Shown: positions 1 through 10,300 of the stretch, in pieces
Layout: each line of letters starts with the position of its first letter
Numbering within the stretch: position 1 is the first letter of the stretch
Assembly: GCA_015680685.1 (NCBI GenBank)
Contig: MNCI01036654.1
Coordinates: forward strand, 297,911-361,910
Source: Gnetum montanum
Lineage: Eukaryota > Streptophyta > Gnetopsida > Gnetales > Gnetaceae
DNA length: 64,000 nucleotides
Reading direction: 5' to 3'
Translations under genes and position numbers: made by a program
The notes under the pieces: generated by a model
Seen by the model: only the letters and a program-made list of their open reading frames with translations
What the model was told of the DNA's origin: nothing
The model's database searches: none

Positions 1-482
1 ACTGGGATTACCAAGCGCAGATCCTAGGTACGCTACTAGGTTACCAAGTAGTCACACTTAAATGCTCGTAATCAAGTCGTACTCATTCCATGTTTAACAT
101 GAGTTTAAGGGTGAGAGAGATTAACTAGGGAAGCAGTAAATAATAATTAATTAAATGATTAAACTAAGTGAATGCTGCAATGATAAAGTAATCTCGATCT
201 TTATTGTCGATCGTGTGTGTGTCCAAGTACGTCACACTCGAATAAAGGATGTCGTACAATTACAATCACCACACTGCAGGCATACCCTGGGAAATATTGT
301 AACTCTAGAATGATAAAACTGCAAGAGTCTAGCTAAGGTCTAAATCTAAGTGCCTTAAACTGGGAAAGCCGCCTCTTATTTATAGAACTGGCGGCGGGCT
401 GGGATATCATGTATGCGATATCGCAACTAAGCATGTGATATCGCGTACGCAATATCGCGGTCGTCCAAAATGCAACTCATCA
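1..482 (-). mobile_element. LTR fragment, Ty3/gypsy family of this window, minus strand
   Basis: Read on the minus strand, this has the parts of the LTRs found further right. There is a TATA box (TATAAATAA, 376-384), a polyadenylation-type AATAAA near 200, and the repeated CTTGGTAA...CCTAGTAGCG motif that marks the R/U5 part at 1-60. A TCATCA at 477-482 is the expected complement of the TGATGA start. The region between this start and the TATA box carries copies of GATATCGC and related palindromes not seen in the other LTRs. No purine tract follows at 483, so whether this is a 3' LTR or a broken copy is open. The window edge cuts its 3' end. Confidence 0.7.
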
Positions 483-1300
483 ACAACCAAGAAATGTGAC
501 TCATTAAGGGGGTACCTTGCCCACTACAATTCCATGAAAGGAACCTCATGTCCTACATCCTGTGTGTTTGTAGACCTCCTTGAAGGTCTATTGCACCGCC
601 AAATCCACTTTCATCTAAGTTTGTCTACTTTGGACAAGAGAGGTTGATGGCCTTCCCACTTTACCAATATCAAGTAACACTAGAAAAGGTCCCTCGTTCA
701 CCACACCCCATTTTGTTATCTCATCCATAAGGGACAAGGGATCTAATCCATAGGGAACAAGGGACCATCCCGCCCCCCACCCCCCGCCCCCCCGAAAGGG
801 TGGAAGCTTCAGACCCAAACCTGGAACCATCTCTTAAGAGCCATCCTTGATGGACGACCCCAAAGAAGCCAAGGACTTGAAGGATCTTGATGACCTAGCA
901 AACATAGGCGAAATCAACAAATCTTATTCCTTTTCCTCACTGTCACAATTTTTGGCCAAATCCTCCTTTCCATTTTTGAACTACCTATTCCCTTCATTAG
1001 CTTGCTGGTCAAGTTGGTTTTTGGGAATAGCCCCCCCAACATCCTTCGTCGTCTCTAGCTTGTTGCCCTCATCCTCAACCTCAAAGATCCTTTGCCTTGC
1101 ACACACTCCTCCAATCCCCCCAACCCCAGGATGCCATGTCGAACTTGTCCAACCTTGCTCACCATTGGCCCCTACTCTTGCAGATCCTCCCGACTCACTA
1201 GCCATGGCAACCCACTTCATGGTCAAACCACCTATTGCACTTGAACCTCCTATCACACTCGTCTCTTTCCTAGCATATGTCATGCTTCCACCCATTCAAG
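483..1300. other. Unassigned GC-rich segment with open frames on both strands
   Basis: No family is recognised here. Plus-strand frame 847-1308 (153 codons, Pro/Ser-rich) and minus-strand frames 981-1295 and 615-830 overlap. The minus-strand frames are Gly-rich and look a little like low-complexity gag/ORF1 tails of plant retroelements. I would not call a gene from this. The stretch could be a retroelement remnant to the left of the host gene. Confidence 0.3.
769..793 (-). other. G-rich tract, potential G-quadruplex (minus strand)
   Basis: The plus strand has four C runs of 3, 6, 6 and 7 separated by single bases. The minus strand therefore has four G runs with one-base loops, which matches the usual quadruplex rule. 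It lies inside the GC-rich unassigned segment. Confidence 0.6.
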
Positions 1301-1371
1301 CTTTGTAACAATTGATGAATTTATTAATATTTACTACTTAATTACCAATAAATTCATCAATTGATACAAAG
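1301..1371. repeat. Long hairpin: 25-nt inverted repeat, 21-nt loop
   Basis: Arm 1301-1325 pairs with arm 1347-1371 with one mismatch, around the AT-rich loop 1326-1346. The arms read CTTTGTAACAATTGATG... and its complement. No coding sequence spans it. It could be a small foldback/MITE-like remnant or the end of a DNA element; no target duplication is obvious. Confidence 0.8.
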
Positions 1372-1490
1372 TGTAGAAAAGTTATCTTGAGTTCTTCTTC
1401 TTTTTTTTTAACCATAACTTGTCTATTTTCCTTAAATGGTGTGTTTTAACAAACATTCTTATTAATCCTATCAAAATTTCTATATCTACA

Positions 1491-1632
1491 CTCAAAAATA
1501 ACCACTACCTACAAAACTATGAGCAAAGGAGAAAAGGGAGAGATACTAAGCTATCACAACACTCAAAAATAATGACTACCTACAAAACTATGAGCAAAGG
1601 TGACAAGGGAGAGATATTGAGCTATCACAAAA
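1491..1632. repeat. 71-bp tandem duplication (2 copies)
   Basis: Units 1491-1561 and 1562-1632 both begin CTCAAAAATAA and differ at only a few bases. Both contain the block ACTATGAGCAAAGG. There is no recognised function. Confidence 0.85.
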
Positions 1633-2791
1633 CTTTAAACAGCTAATTTTTATTTGTATATAAGCAAATAACATTTTCTCATATCAACATACTTATGAAC
1701 TAGGCTTGGAATTTGATGCATAAATTATGCGTGAAACAAGATATATAAAATTTGAAAAGCATCCAAAAAATGCATGAAGATATAGAAATGCATCATTTAT
1801 AGTAAGAAAGAGTTAATAGAAATATATTAAATATATTAAGTAAATGTCTAAAAACTATTGTTATTTATTTATATTCACACTATTCATGGTAAATAATCAC
1901 ATTTATTTTGTTTGTTTTGTTAAATTCCATTGGCTTAAAATGTCAAGAATATTAATTCCAACCTTTGAACCATGTATGAATAGGTAGAGATTCAGCAAAA
2001 ATTTAGACATGTATGAATATAAATGTAATGTTTATTAAATAAGAATGCTTAATGATTTATTTTGCTATAAAAATCGCATTTTTCAAAAATTTATTATTTT
2101 TGAAAATTTATGATACCTTTAAATAATTTGATATTCCAAGCCGGTTATGAACTAAAAATAAGAACAAAGCAAAGGATCGAAAACTATTACGTCGATTTGT
2201 CACATGTTACAATGTGTATTCCTTACCATCTATGTATCTTGCACGACAGAGAGAATACAGCCGAAGAGGTATTCATGAGGAAGTTTCTGAACTTTCCAAA
2301 ATAGTTCCCGTTTCATAATTGTAAATGGTTAGATTCGCGGCTGCAAAATGACAGCATCGGCAATAATCGTGACTCCATTTTAGCACCAGTCCAAACTGTG
2401 CGCTTTTGTTTGCCGAAAGGTTGGACTAATTCTACTTTGGTTGCGAAACGTGGATTGCAAGAGGCCGATTTCTAACATCTTGTACATGAAATGAAATCCA
2501 CGTTATCATGAAATGGCCAGGTATGAGACAGTTTGAAAGGTTAAGCAACCCCGCGGAGAACGCGTTTCAGTTGCTTTTGAAAAATCGAATGTCACTCTGA
2601 CATGAAAAATGCTAGCTTCTTGCTTTGGCCAAAAAATGCAGGAGCATACCGATTTTTAAATGAAACCATTTTTAACTCATGTGAGTATCAAAAGACTCCA
2701 CAATATTACTCGAGTATCAATAGTTTGGTCACCCGATGGACAGAATGTAGCAGAGCGTGAACTGGAAAACTTTTAAAGAATTCTCGTTAAA
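1633..2791. other. AT-rich intergenic DNA, 3' side of the OXS3-like gene
   Basis: I see no gene or repeat structure. The stretch from about 2300 to 2791 is less AT-rich than the DNA to its left and probably holds the 3' untranslated region of the gene to the right. No convincing polyadenylation signal could be picked on the minus strand close to the stop codon. Confidence 0.4.
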
Positions 2792-4391
2792 TTAACGTCC
2801 TCCTATGTACAGCAACCCTTCACACGGCTGTTTATAATATGTATTCTGCAGAGGTAGATGTGACAAAGCAGGCCGAGAAACCGCGTCCCTGGGCAAGGCT
2901 GGTGTCCTTTTTGGGCGGGATTTTATTATGGAACGTTTGTGGGGAGCCTTGGAAATCATGGAGGAAGAGGAGGCGGAACGTACACTAAGAAGCGATGATC
3001 CACAGCTGCGGCAGCCCTTGAACTTTGTTTTCTTGACCCTCTTCCGATTTCTGAGCCGGTAGTATTCGTTGTACGGGTTTTCTGGCTTCGCCAGCTCATC
3101 TGCACATTTAATATCCGTAAAAGAGGTGAAGGACTGCGACTTCCCGCCGAAAAACATCGAAAGTCCTTTCCTGTAAAATCCACAGATCACCAGTTCAAAA
3201 TTAACACTTGTTGAAATGTTTTCATTTTTAGAAAACAAACACACAGAATAAAACACAGTTCTGAACACCCGCAAAATGAATGGGACAGTTTTTGATCATT
3301 ATCTGAAACGGCCACAAAAGTTATAAACCCTTCGTACTCGCAGGCACACAAGCAATTATAAAATACAACCTGCCGCAGAAAAAATTTAAACCTAAGGTTT
3401 CTTGTATTGATTTTGCTGGCTTTGTTTTCTCCAAGGAAAACATGATATAGTGTACGTCCTAGGATTCCGTGCCTGCGGAAGTGTTCAGGATTTGATAGTT
3501 TCATACAGTTGATAGGAAATGCTACTGCCCGGAGATCCGAGTGCTCAGATAATTTTTGCAAACGGATTCTGATCAGAACAAACCAAGAAATGACAAAAAA
3601 AAGCTGCAAGAGCTCTAGCAAGTAGAGACGATACGAAATAATTTACGAACGTCGAGATGTAAAATTCCATCCGACACTAGGAACCAAATAACGCGGTAAA
3701 ATAACGTCATAAACATCGACGAAGATGAGAAATAAGGAAGGGTGAAAAACACTTAAAGAGTCAAAGCCGACGACACTTTTTAGCGACAGGAAACAGAAAA
3801 CTGCACAAAGGATGAAATCCGCCAACGGAAACCACGGTTAGGCGAAGAGCTTTTGCCTTTCGAGTCTCAAACGTTTCGAATAAGACGCAAGCGCGTAAAT
3901 TATTTAACCAAAATCGAACAAAAAAATTTTGCAGAAACATTTGAAAGAAATTGTTGTTGCAGACAACGTAGTTGTCCGTTTTTCCTCTTTTGAATCATTC
4001 ATCTGTTTGTTTCATTTAAAGCAACATTGCTGTTGAACATTTTCAAGCGGAAACGAAAATCTCGTAGAACTTCGCAGACGCGTTAGCGCCGGACGGCAAG
4101 CGCGATGAACAAACCAAGAACGAACAAGCACAGCGAACATAAAGAGCGAGCGCTGCGGGAAATGGCAGGCACTTACTTAAACGGAAGGCTCTTCCGGAGC
4201 GAACCGAGGTCGCTAAGAGGGCTTACACGGCCTTCGCTCTGCGGCTGCGATTCGGAAGAGCACGACGAGTCGGCGGTGTCCCCGTCTTCCATGTTGAACG
4301 ACACCGACACAGACGAAGAAGAAACGGAGTCGGAGCACAGCGACGACAACGAAGCCGAATACGAGTCGGAATCCTGCAACAACATCATCAT
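2792..4391 (-). CDS. OXS3-like stress protein, two exons: complement(join(2792..3170,4177..4391))
   Basis: The spliced product is 197 residues. Exon 1 (4391 to 4177) encodes an acidic Ser-rich region (SDSYSASLSSLCSDS, SCSSES) ending SLRKSLPFK. Exon 2 (3170 to 2792) continues KGLSMFFGGKSQSFTSF, then DELAKPENPY and a basic Ser-rich tail. Ser-rich region, then LP.K.GLS.F..GKS.SFTS, then DLAKPENPY is the hallmark order of the OXIDATIVE STRESS 3 family. Those proteins are nuclear and are linked to heavy-metal and oxidative stress tolerance and chromatin. The donor is GTAAGT (4176-4171) and the acceptor TTTTACAG (ending 3171), a 1006-bp intron. Splicing keeps frame, with AA from exon 1 and G from exon 2 making the Lys codon. 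Start choice: the in-frame codons upstream of ATG 4391 come from a TTCC microsatellite and no earlier in-frame ATG exists; the frame opens at a TTG. Both exons are intact, so this is probably a live gene. Confidence 0.88.
3171..4176 (-). other. Intron of the OXS3-like gene
   Basis: GT-AG intron of 1006 bp with a consensus donor (GTAAGT) and a TTTTACAG acceptor. Short open frames inside it (for example 3187-3621 and 3643-3825, minus) have no recognisable domain and are taken as chance frames. Confidence 0.85.
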
Positions 4392-4540
4392 CTTCCTTCC
4401 TTCCTTCCTTCCTTCCTGAATAATGCTCTTGTACTGTCTTCTCGTAACCTCCGCCACAGTTTCTTGCAACTTCGGTTGTTGAAACCCTGGTTCTAGCGTT
4501 CCCAAATCATCATCAACAACAACAACGACGACGACGACAT
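4392..4540 (-). promoter_or_regulatory. 5' leader of the OXS3-like gene with microsatellites and an upstream ORF
   Basis: Directly before the start codon is a (TTCC)n tract (about 4393-4416; GGAA on the coding strand). Farther up are ATC, AAC and GAC triplet runs (4506-4540). A short upstream ORF with two start codons, MMIWER, lies at 4493-4513 and ends well before the main ATG. Leader length is inferred; the transcription start is not visible. Confidence 0.55.
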
Positions 4541-4730
4541 TCCCTTCCCTTCCCTGTTTCTGATCCGTTTAAATTGAGTTGCCTTGCCTTGCCTTGAAAT
4601 CCTTGATCGCCTGCTTTCGCTTCTGTTGTTCGGAGCCTTCGGTTTCTGTGACAGGGTAGAGAAACAAAAACCATGGTTTGTAGTCGCCAGCCGATAACGA
4701 CAAGGTCCAGGACAGCCAGTCGATGCGAGC

Positions 4731-4738
4731 CACGTGTC
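4731..4738 (-). promoter_or_regulatory. ABRE/G-box upstream of the OXS3-like gene
   Basis: On the gene's strand the site reads GACACGTGGC, a full ABA-response element with a CACGTG core (4731-4736). It lies about 340 bp before the start codon. bZIP factors of the ABF/AREB type bind such sites, which fits a stress-induced gene. Binding itself is inferred. Confidence 0.6.
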
Positions 4739-4847
4739 CTAAAAGGCAAACCAGCGACCGACAGAGAGTTTTGGACGAACCACGTCGGATGGCGCTTTTC
4801 CAGGGATTGAATCCATGGGCTACACAAGTCAGGGCGAGAATGCCGGC

Positions 4848-4876
4848 TGGATGGATGGATGGATGATGGATGGATC
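4848..4876. repeat. (GGAT)n microsatellite
   Basis: Uninterrupted and slightly interrupted GGAT units. Nearby DNA (4925-5075) is also rich in GGATGA/CATCC words on both strands. Confidence 0.85.
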
Positions 4877-4949
4877 ATCCATGGATAGTGACTACGTTTA
4901 CGTTGGAATGGGCTACGCTGGCCAAGCTGTCCTCATCCTTATCCATATC

Positions 4950-4955
4950 CACGTG
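4950..4955 (-). promoter_or_regulatory. Second G-box (CACGTG)
   Basis: The palindrome CCACGTGG at 4949-4956 lies about 560 bp before the OXS3-like start codon. Two G-boxes within about 220 bp strengthen the case for ABA or light-responsive control of that gene. Confidence 0.5.
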
Positions 4956-5354
4956 GAATGGGGTGGGATGGCATGGCATGGAACAAAGCCAGAGTTAAAT
5001 GAAATCGACTTATGGATATTGTATAACATGGGATGAGGATGAGCACGAGGATGAGGATGGCACTGCAGTGGATTACGATGGGATGTTAATCTAGAGTATT
5101 TATTTTCGCATAATGTTTGTCATAGTAGTGAACATTGGAAAAGAACCTGTGCATTTTTTACTAATGCACGTACTTTGAAACTAGAAGTTCATTCATAGAA
5201 ACTGAAATCCAATTTTTCATAGGTTTTTCATTGAGAGTTTCTAGAAAAACAAGAGCTGAGTATAAAATATCTTGCAAAGCAGCCGTATTAGTAAAGACCC
5301 ACCAAATTAACATTAATTTTTTTATTCTATTTCATTTTTACATAATTTCTTGTA

Positions 5355-5816
5355 ACTCTCACATACATGGCACATTGCACATGTAGTGCATGATTTCGTT
5401 GCTACACCCTTTGAAATTTTTGGTGTGTGATACAAAAATCATATAAAACTGCACAATGCGTGCATTCTACCTTCACATACATGGCACATCGCACATATAG
5501 TGCATGATTTCTCTGCTACACCATTTGAAATTTTTGGTGTGTGATACAAAAATCCTATAAAACTGCACAATGTGTGCATTCTACCTCCACATACATGGCA
5601 CATTGCACATATAGTGCATGATTTTGTTGCTACACCCTTTGAAATTTTTGGTGTGTGATACAAAAATACTATAAAACTGCACAATGTGTGCATTCTACCT
5701 TCACATACATGGCACATCACACATATAGTGCATGATTTCGTTGGTGCATCCTTTGAAATTTTTGGTGTGTGATACAAAAATCCTACAAAACTGCACAATG
5801 TGTGCATTCTACCTTC
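5355..5816. repeat. 114-bp minisatellite, four copies
   Basis: The anchor ACATACATGG recurs at 5361, 5475, 5589 and 5703, an exact 114-bp period. Units are about 90-95% alike by eye. Because 114 is a multiple of three, the minus strand stays open over 5439-5834 as a Cys-rich 38-residue repeat (unit contains CEGRMHTLCSF and KSCTICAMCHV). The start codon and coding status are doubtful. It lies about 1 kb upstream of the OXS3-like gene. Confidence 0.9.
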
Positions 5817-6989
5817 ATGTGTGTACACCATCAATCAGTGAGTACACCATCAATCAGCGAGTGAGCAACAACCTGGTTTTAATGTGCCTCTCATTATCAT
5901 CATCATCATCCAGCAACGTAGTCCTTCATAAATCATAATAATAATAATAACAATAACATTAAATGCGCTATCCCCGACCGTCCGGTGATGCCGGTTCGAA
6001 TCATGGAGTACCCGAAACCCCAACCTAAATTTACATCATGACAATAAATACAACAACCACAAGAATAATAATGGTGCCTTATCCACTGAGCTTCTTTTTT
6101 AGTTGCAATGCGGGCCCCATTGTTATTGTTCTTGGAATAGTGGAGTTGTAGTACACATACGTCACACGCCTTCTTTTGTGGTCGTGGCCACGTACGTCGC
6201 TGTCAGGGAATAAAATGGGTGACGCAGAGTCGGACTTTTATGCCATGCCATGCCAACGTGGCATCCCGTTCCATCTCATTCCTTATCCGTGCGCAGACAA
6301 CGACTGCAGTATCATCCGTGGCAGTCCCTCGCCCTCACGCTGTTCCTTGTTGCTTTGTTTTATTTTTCGTTATTAAGTTAAATGGAGTAATTAGTGTGAT
6401 TATCTAGTCGGAGAAATGTCAGGTGCTTCGGAGGACGTGACGTGGCGGAGAGAGGGGCGTTAATGTCGTGCGATCACGTTTGGTGTTTTTGGGTGGAATC
6501 TGATATTGGAGGAAAAGATATTTTCCCATTTGCGCTGCATGTCCGGATGGGATTTTGGTTTTAGATAGGCATGGGCCCACTTGTTCAATGTACAGAATTC
6601 TTATCGATCCATAATGTTTCACATAGGATACATATCTGGAGACAAGATTCGATGATATACTCCGAGTAAAACATTAGATAATGGTATGCCAGCCAAATTA
6701 GAAATTAGAGCTTGTTTATCCCTGTGACTAAGGATCCATTGGGAATTAATACTTTAGCTCAACAATAATAATATGATCCTAACCACTAGACGGTGCTTGC
6801 AATTGGTCTTACTCAAGCTTGTTATTAACTCTAAATATTGTGATTGCTTCAATTTTTTCATCATTGAATAGAAAACGTTCCATTCATTTATAACTTTGTG
6901 TAATAGACAATGCTTCCACTTATAATTTTGAAAGCATTCTACTCCTAAATATGTATAAGTATCCACAATCTCAAGTCTTTAATTATTTA
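5817..6989. other. Intergenic DNA without a recognised gene
   Basis: Contains ATC and AAT microsatellites (about 5890-5960), then about 1 kb of unremarkable DNA that turns AT-rich after 6620. No gene, RNA or transposon part is recognised before the LTR starting at 6990. Confidence 0.5.
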
Positions 6990-7370
6990 TGATGAATAGT
7001 AGATCCTATACTCAACTATACAAATCAAAGGTATTCATGTGCAATGTGGTTAAATTTTGTGAACTAGGACTAGTATAGTTATTTAGATAACTAGGTGGTA
7101 GATCTCTGGTTGTTATCTTTCTAATTACACTTGTATAGGATTAGTTTGTATAGTTAAGTATAATTGAGACATATAATAGTAATGTTGTTCCAACCATAGC
7201 TAAAATATTCTTAAAATATTACAATATTAAAATTATAAATAATCTAACCTAAGTGCAAAGAACAAATCTAGTCTAGCTTATGCATTGTAAAGAACAAATC
7301 CAGTCTAGCTTATGCTAGTTTACCAAATACCCACTATTGGACATGCTAAGTGGTGCATTGTTGACATTAC
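6990..7370 (-). mobile_element. Element C 3' LTR, part 1 (R/U5 end), split by element A
   Basis: On the minus strand this is the 3' half of an LTR of the family. It has the two conserved blocks around TATGATTGAGTATAGG-like sequence and ends TCATCA (complement at 6990-6995). Left of 6990 there is no primer-binding site, so this is a 3' LTR and 6989 is flanking DNA. It continues at 17520 after the insertion of element A. Confidence 0.75.
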
Positions 7371-8478
7371 TGATGAAGCGGTTACTCTAATTATTAGAGT
7401 GGCTATTATTGGAGCGGTTACTCTAATAATTAGAGCAGTTATTATTGGAGGGATTACTCTAATTATTAAAGCGGTTATTATTAGAGCGGTTACTCTAATA
7501 ATTAGAGTGGTTATTATTGGAGTGGTTACTTTAATTATTAGAGCGGTTATTATTAGAGTGGTTACTCTAATAATTAGAGTGGTTATTATTGGAGTGGTTA
7601 CTTTAATTATTAGAGCGGTTATTATTAGAGTGGTTACTCTAATAATTAGAGTGGTTATTATTGGAGTGGATACTTTAATTATTAGAGTGATTATTCCTGA
7701 GTTACTCTTGGGTCTATAAATGCAGTGTCGAGGCGCACAATTGGGGAGAAGTCTTGTAGCAGTCAAGTAGCGAAACTCTTGTAGTTTGTTTGAAGGTTAG
7801 AGTATTTTCCAAGTGCCTGCAGCAGGAGGTCGAAGTGCGGATGGGTCTTTATTCGAGCATTATGTACCTGAGCACACCTTGTGTACAACAATAAAAATGA
7901 GCTCTTTGATTCATCCTTGCAGCACTTGAGATTTGTTTTCTTACACATTTCTTTTATTTTATTTTCTTATGCATTTATTTTATTTTATGCACTTTACATT
8001 TTTTTTATTAGCACAACAATTCATTTTGATCAATTAAGCAAATCGTTAAATTATACTCAGTACGATCACTTCGAGCATGCATGTAACACTTGGTAACCCA
8101 GTAACGATTAGCGTTTAGTAATCCCAGTAGTGTTGCACTGGTTCAAGATGTGTACGGCAAGTGAGAATGAATACTAGTGTTAGAATTAGTTAAAGCCTAG
8201 TTAATCAGTAGTTAAGTTAAATTAGTCACTTAGTTATATCTCTCTCATCCCTTATTAGCAACAGGACATAAAAACATAAAAGCTATAAAAATCATATGCC
8301 TCAAGCTTACTTAATCATACAATCATGACATATAGGTAAGCTTGCGAAGACAACGATCAACCAACTCGTCCTTGTTCCACAAAGGTGCATAGGCACTTAG
8401 TCCTTGGAATTCGACCAGATCGTGCGTGAAATGCTCGTATTCGTATGGTTGAGTGTAGGGGTACCTTGCTGCTCATCA
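7371..8478 (+). repeat. Element A 5' LTR
   Basis: 1108 bp. The U3 part is largely the 36-bp palindromic array. A TATA box (TATAAAT) is at 7715-7721 and AATAAA at 7890-7895. Downstream is the family's TTGGTAA...CCAGTAG repeat. It ends TCATCA at 8473-8478, directly before the primer-binding site. Confidence 0.92.
7380..7701. repeat. 36-bp palindromic array in LTR U3 (nine units)
   Basis: Nine units of exactly 36 bp; the ninth starts at 7668. Each unit has the near-palindrome CTCTAATTATTAGAG followed by GTTATTATTGGAG-like sequence. Alternate units read AATTATT and AATAATT, giving a 72-bp higher-order unit. The period is 12 codons, so both strands stay open (7312-7719 plus, 7320-7766 minus); these frames are artefacts of the repeat. 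TAATTATT words match homeodomain-type core sites, so an enhancer role is possible. Confidence 0.92.
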
Positions 8479-8479
8479 T

Positions 8480-8497
8480 TGGCACCACTGCTGGGGA
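8480..8497 (+). other. Primer-binding site, tRNA-Asp type
   Basis: TGGCACCACTGCTGGGGA, one base after the LTR. It differs from the complement of the plant tRNA-Asp 3' end (TGGCGCCGTTGCCGGGGA) at positions explained mainly by C/T and G/A change at CpG. tRNA-Asp priming is typical of Athila-type elements. Confidence 0.8.
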
Positions 8498-8614
8498 CTT
8501 AGTTGTTTGTGCACTAATTAGAACTTAGGAAATCATTCACATCGTTGGAATGAACCCTTAGGGTTGGTTTAGAAAATAATAAACAAGAATACATTACACA
8601 TTGAATAGACAAGT

Positions 8615-10300
8615 ATGTCTCCTTCTTCGTACGAAAGCGCCTCCTAGGTCTGAAACAAGAAATAGTCGGCAGTGTAATACATATGGCATTGATCTGCCAG
8701 TCCCTCAACAAGTTCGAGTGATATATATTCATCCCGATGAGTATATACCAGACTTCACCTTTATCCTCTTTTAAGACAAACAACTGTGTTGGCGAGACTT
8801 AGAAGGTAACATAGTGTTACCTCCCGATCGTTCAGTCCCAAGCATGCTTCTTTGTGCTCTCACACGAATTGGCATGCCACACTTACATGCAGAATACATT
8901 GTGCAAGACCATGACTCTAGAGAATACTATCCCACAGAGGCACAACGTTAAAGGGACTTGCAACAGGAGAGACATCATAAGTCTTTGAAGGGTAAGTGGT
9001 CCCAGGATGCCTCACATGTCTTAAGCGAAAATGAGGGTGGTGAACCTACCTCAGGCAGTCGCCCACACAATGATGTTTCCCCCCTTAACTTTGGCCAAGG
9101 GGTTATGTATTAGAACCTTCATTCCACTAGTCATAACCCAAGTTCTAACACCCACAGGCACAAAGGGTCCAAAAAAGGGACACAGGTGGGCATTCTAATC
9201 GTAATCGCGATCGGGGCCGAGACCATAGAAGAGAAGGTAGTAGACATTGTCATGGTGATGGTTCTCCTTCTTCTTCACATTCATCATCACCTTAACCCTC
9301 ACCTTCAATATCTAGGAGGCGCTTTCGTACGAAGAAGGAGACATAGTTTTACAACGTTGATAGTCGGCAAACAAGAAATAGTTGGCAAATACTATGTCTG
9401 AAACAAGAAATAGTCGGCAAATACAACGTTGAACCTCAAAATCATTTACAAGCGTTCTATGATGTGTGTGCCTTATAGAACATAGAGAAAAAATGGCAAA
9501 AACTTAAGTTGTTCCCATGGACATTAGTTAAAGAAGCAGAAAGCTGGTACCGATTTTTAGAACTAGAATCCATTCATAGGTGGAGTACTATGTTCAAACT
9601 ATTTAATGATAAGTACCAAACATACTCTCGAGTGTCTAACTTGCAAAAGAAAATCTAAGGCTAGAAACAAGGAGGACATGAACCCTTAGATGCTGCCATG
9701 GGCCAATACTATGCATTGTTACATTGTTGTCCTGGCCATGGTTATTCGCAAAGGGATCAACTGTGCCATCTCGTGGATGGGCTTAGACATGAAATGAGAA
9801 GAACCCTTGGGACTTATGCCCAAGGGTGACTATTCGAGCTTAGGTCCCATCAAATTCAAAGACTATTGGAGCAAGTTGCTAAGGAAGAAGATGAGCTACG
9901 GAAGAGAGAAAGTATAGAAGAATATCACCAAGATCCTTCCCTTCAGAAGAGGGGAGTAAAATTTTGTGAGGATGAAGAAGAGTCACCACTTGAAAAGATG
10001 GTGAATAGGAAAACTTTGTCTATCCAAAATATGACATCAAAAAATTTGGCAAGGGTAGACCAAATGTGGGATTCCCTAGACAATAGATTTCAAACTGTTC
10101 TTAAAATAGTAGAGGAGTCTAGAGAGCAATGTAATGAGAAAAAGAAGAAGAAAGAGGCTGAACATGCATGTAGCAAGGGTAAGGGCAAAGTTGCCATCAT
10201 TGAAGAGGTTGTGGATTCAGAAACAGACAATGATAGTGGATGTGAGATATGTCATTATGACCATCCTAAGGGATGTTGCCCTATAATCTCACATCTATAG
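8615..10300 (+). pseudogene. Element A gag (broken)
   Basis: The start ATG at 8615 (MSPSSYESAS) matches element B's MSSSSCKPEE start and is followed by a stop after ten codons. A conserved N-terminal block around 8730-8950 reads DLEGNIVLPPDRS and LHAEYIVQDHDSREYYPT, matching element B. The retrotransposon gag core (LFPWTLVKEAESWYRFLELE, about 9508-9570) follows. The longest open stretch, 9866-10300, ends with a CX2CX3HX3C knuckle (CEICHYDHPKGC, from 10241). Gag would form the particle and bind RNA. Several stops and frameshifts make it non-functional, and a 34-nt inverted repeat disturbs the N-terminal half. Confidence 0.82.

Noticed and set aside
847-1308. Possible 153-residue Pro-rich protein
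   Set aside because: No family match, competing open frames on the other strand, and biased composition; left as unassigned.
3187-3825. Minus-strand frames of 144 and 60 codons
   Set aside because: They lie in the intron of the OXS3-like gene and have no recognisable domain.
4392-4505. Longer N-terminus for the OXS3-like protein
   Set aside because: The frame opens at a TTG and runs through a TTCC microsatellite; the first in-frame ATG is at 4391.
5355-5816. CRISPR-like array
   Set aside because: Units are contiguous with no unique spacers; it is a plant minisatellite.
5960-6010. tRNA-like GGTTCGAATC (B-box)
   Set aside because: No A-box or foldable acceptor/T-stem around it.
7312-7766. 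Overlapping open frames of 135 and 148 codons on both strands
   Set aside because: They translate the 36-bp palindromic array in an LTR (repeated VTLIIR on both strands); the period of 12 codons keeps them open by arithmetic.
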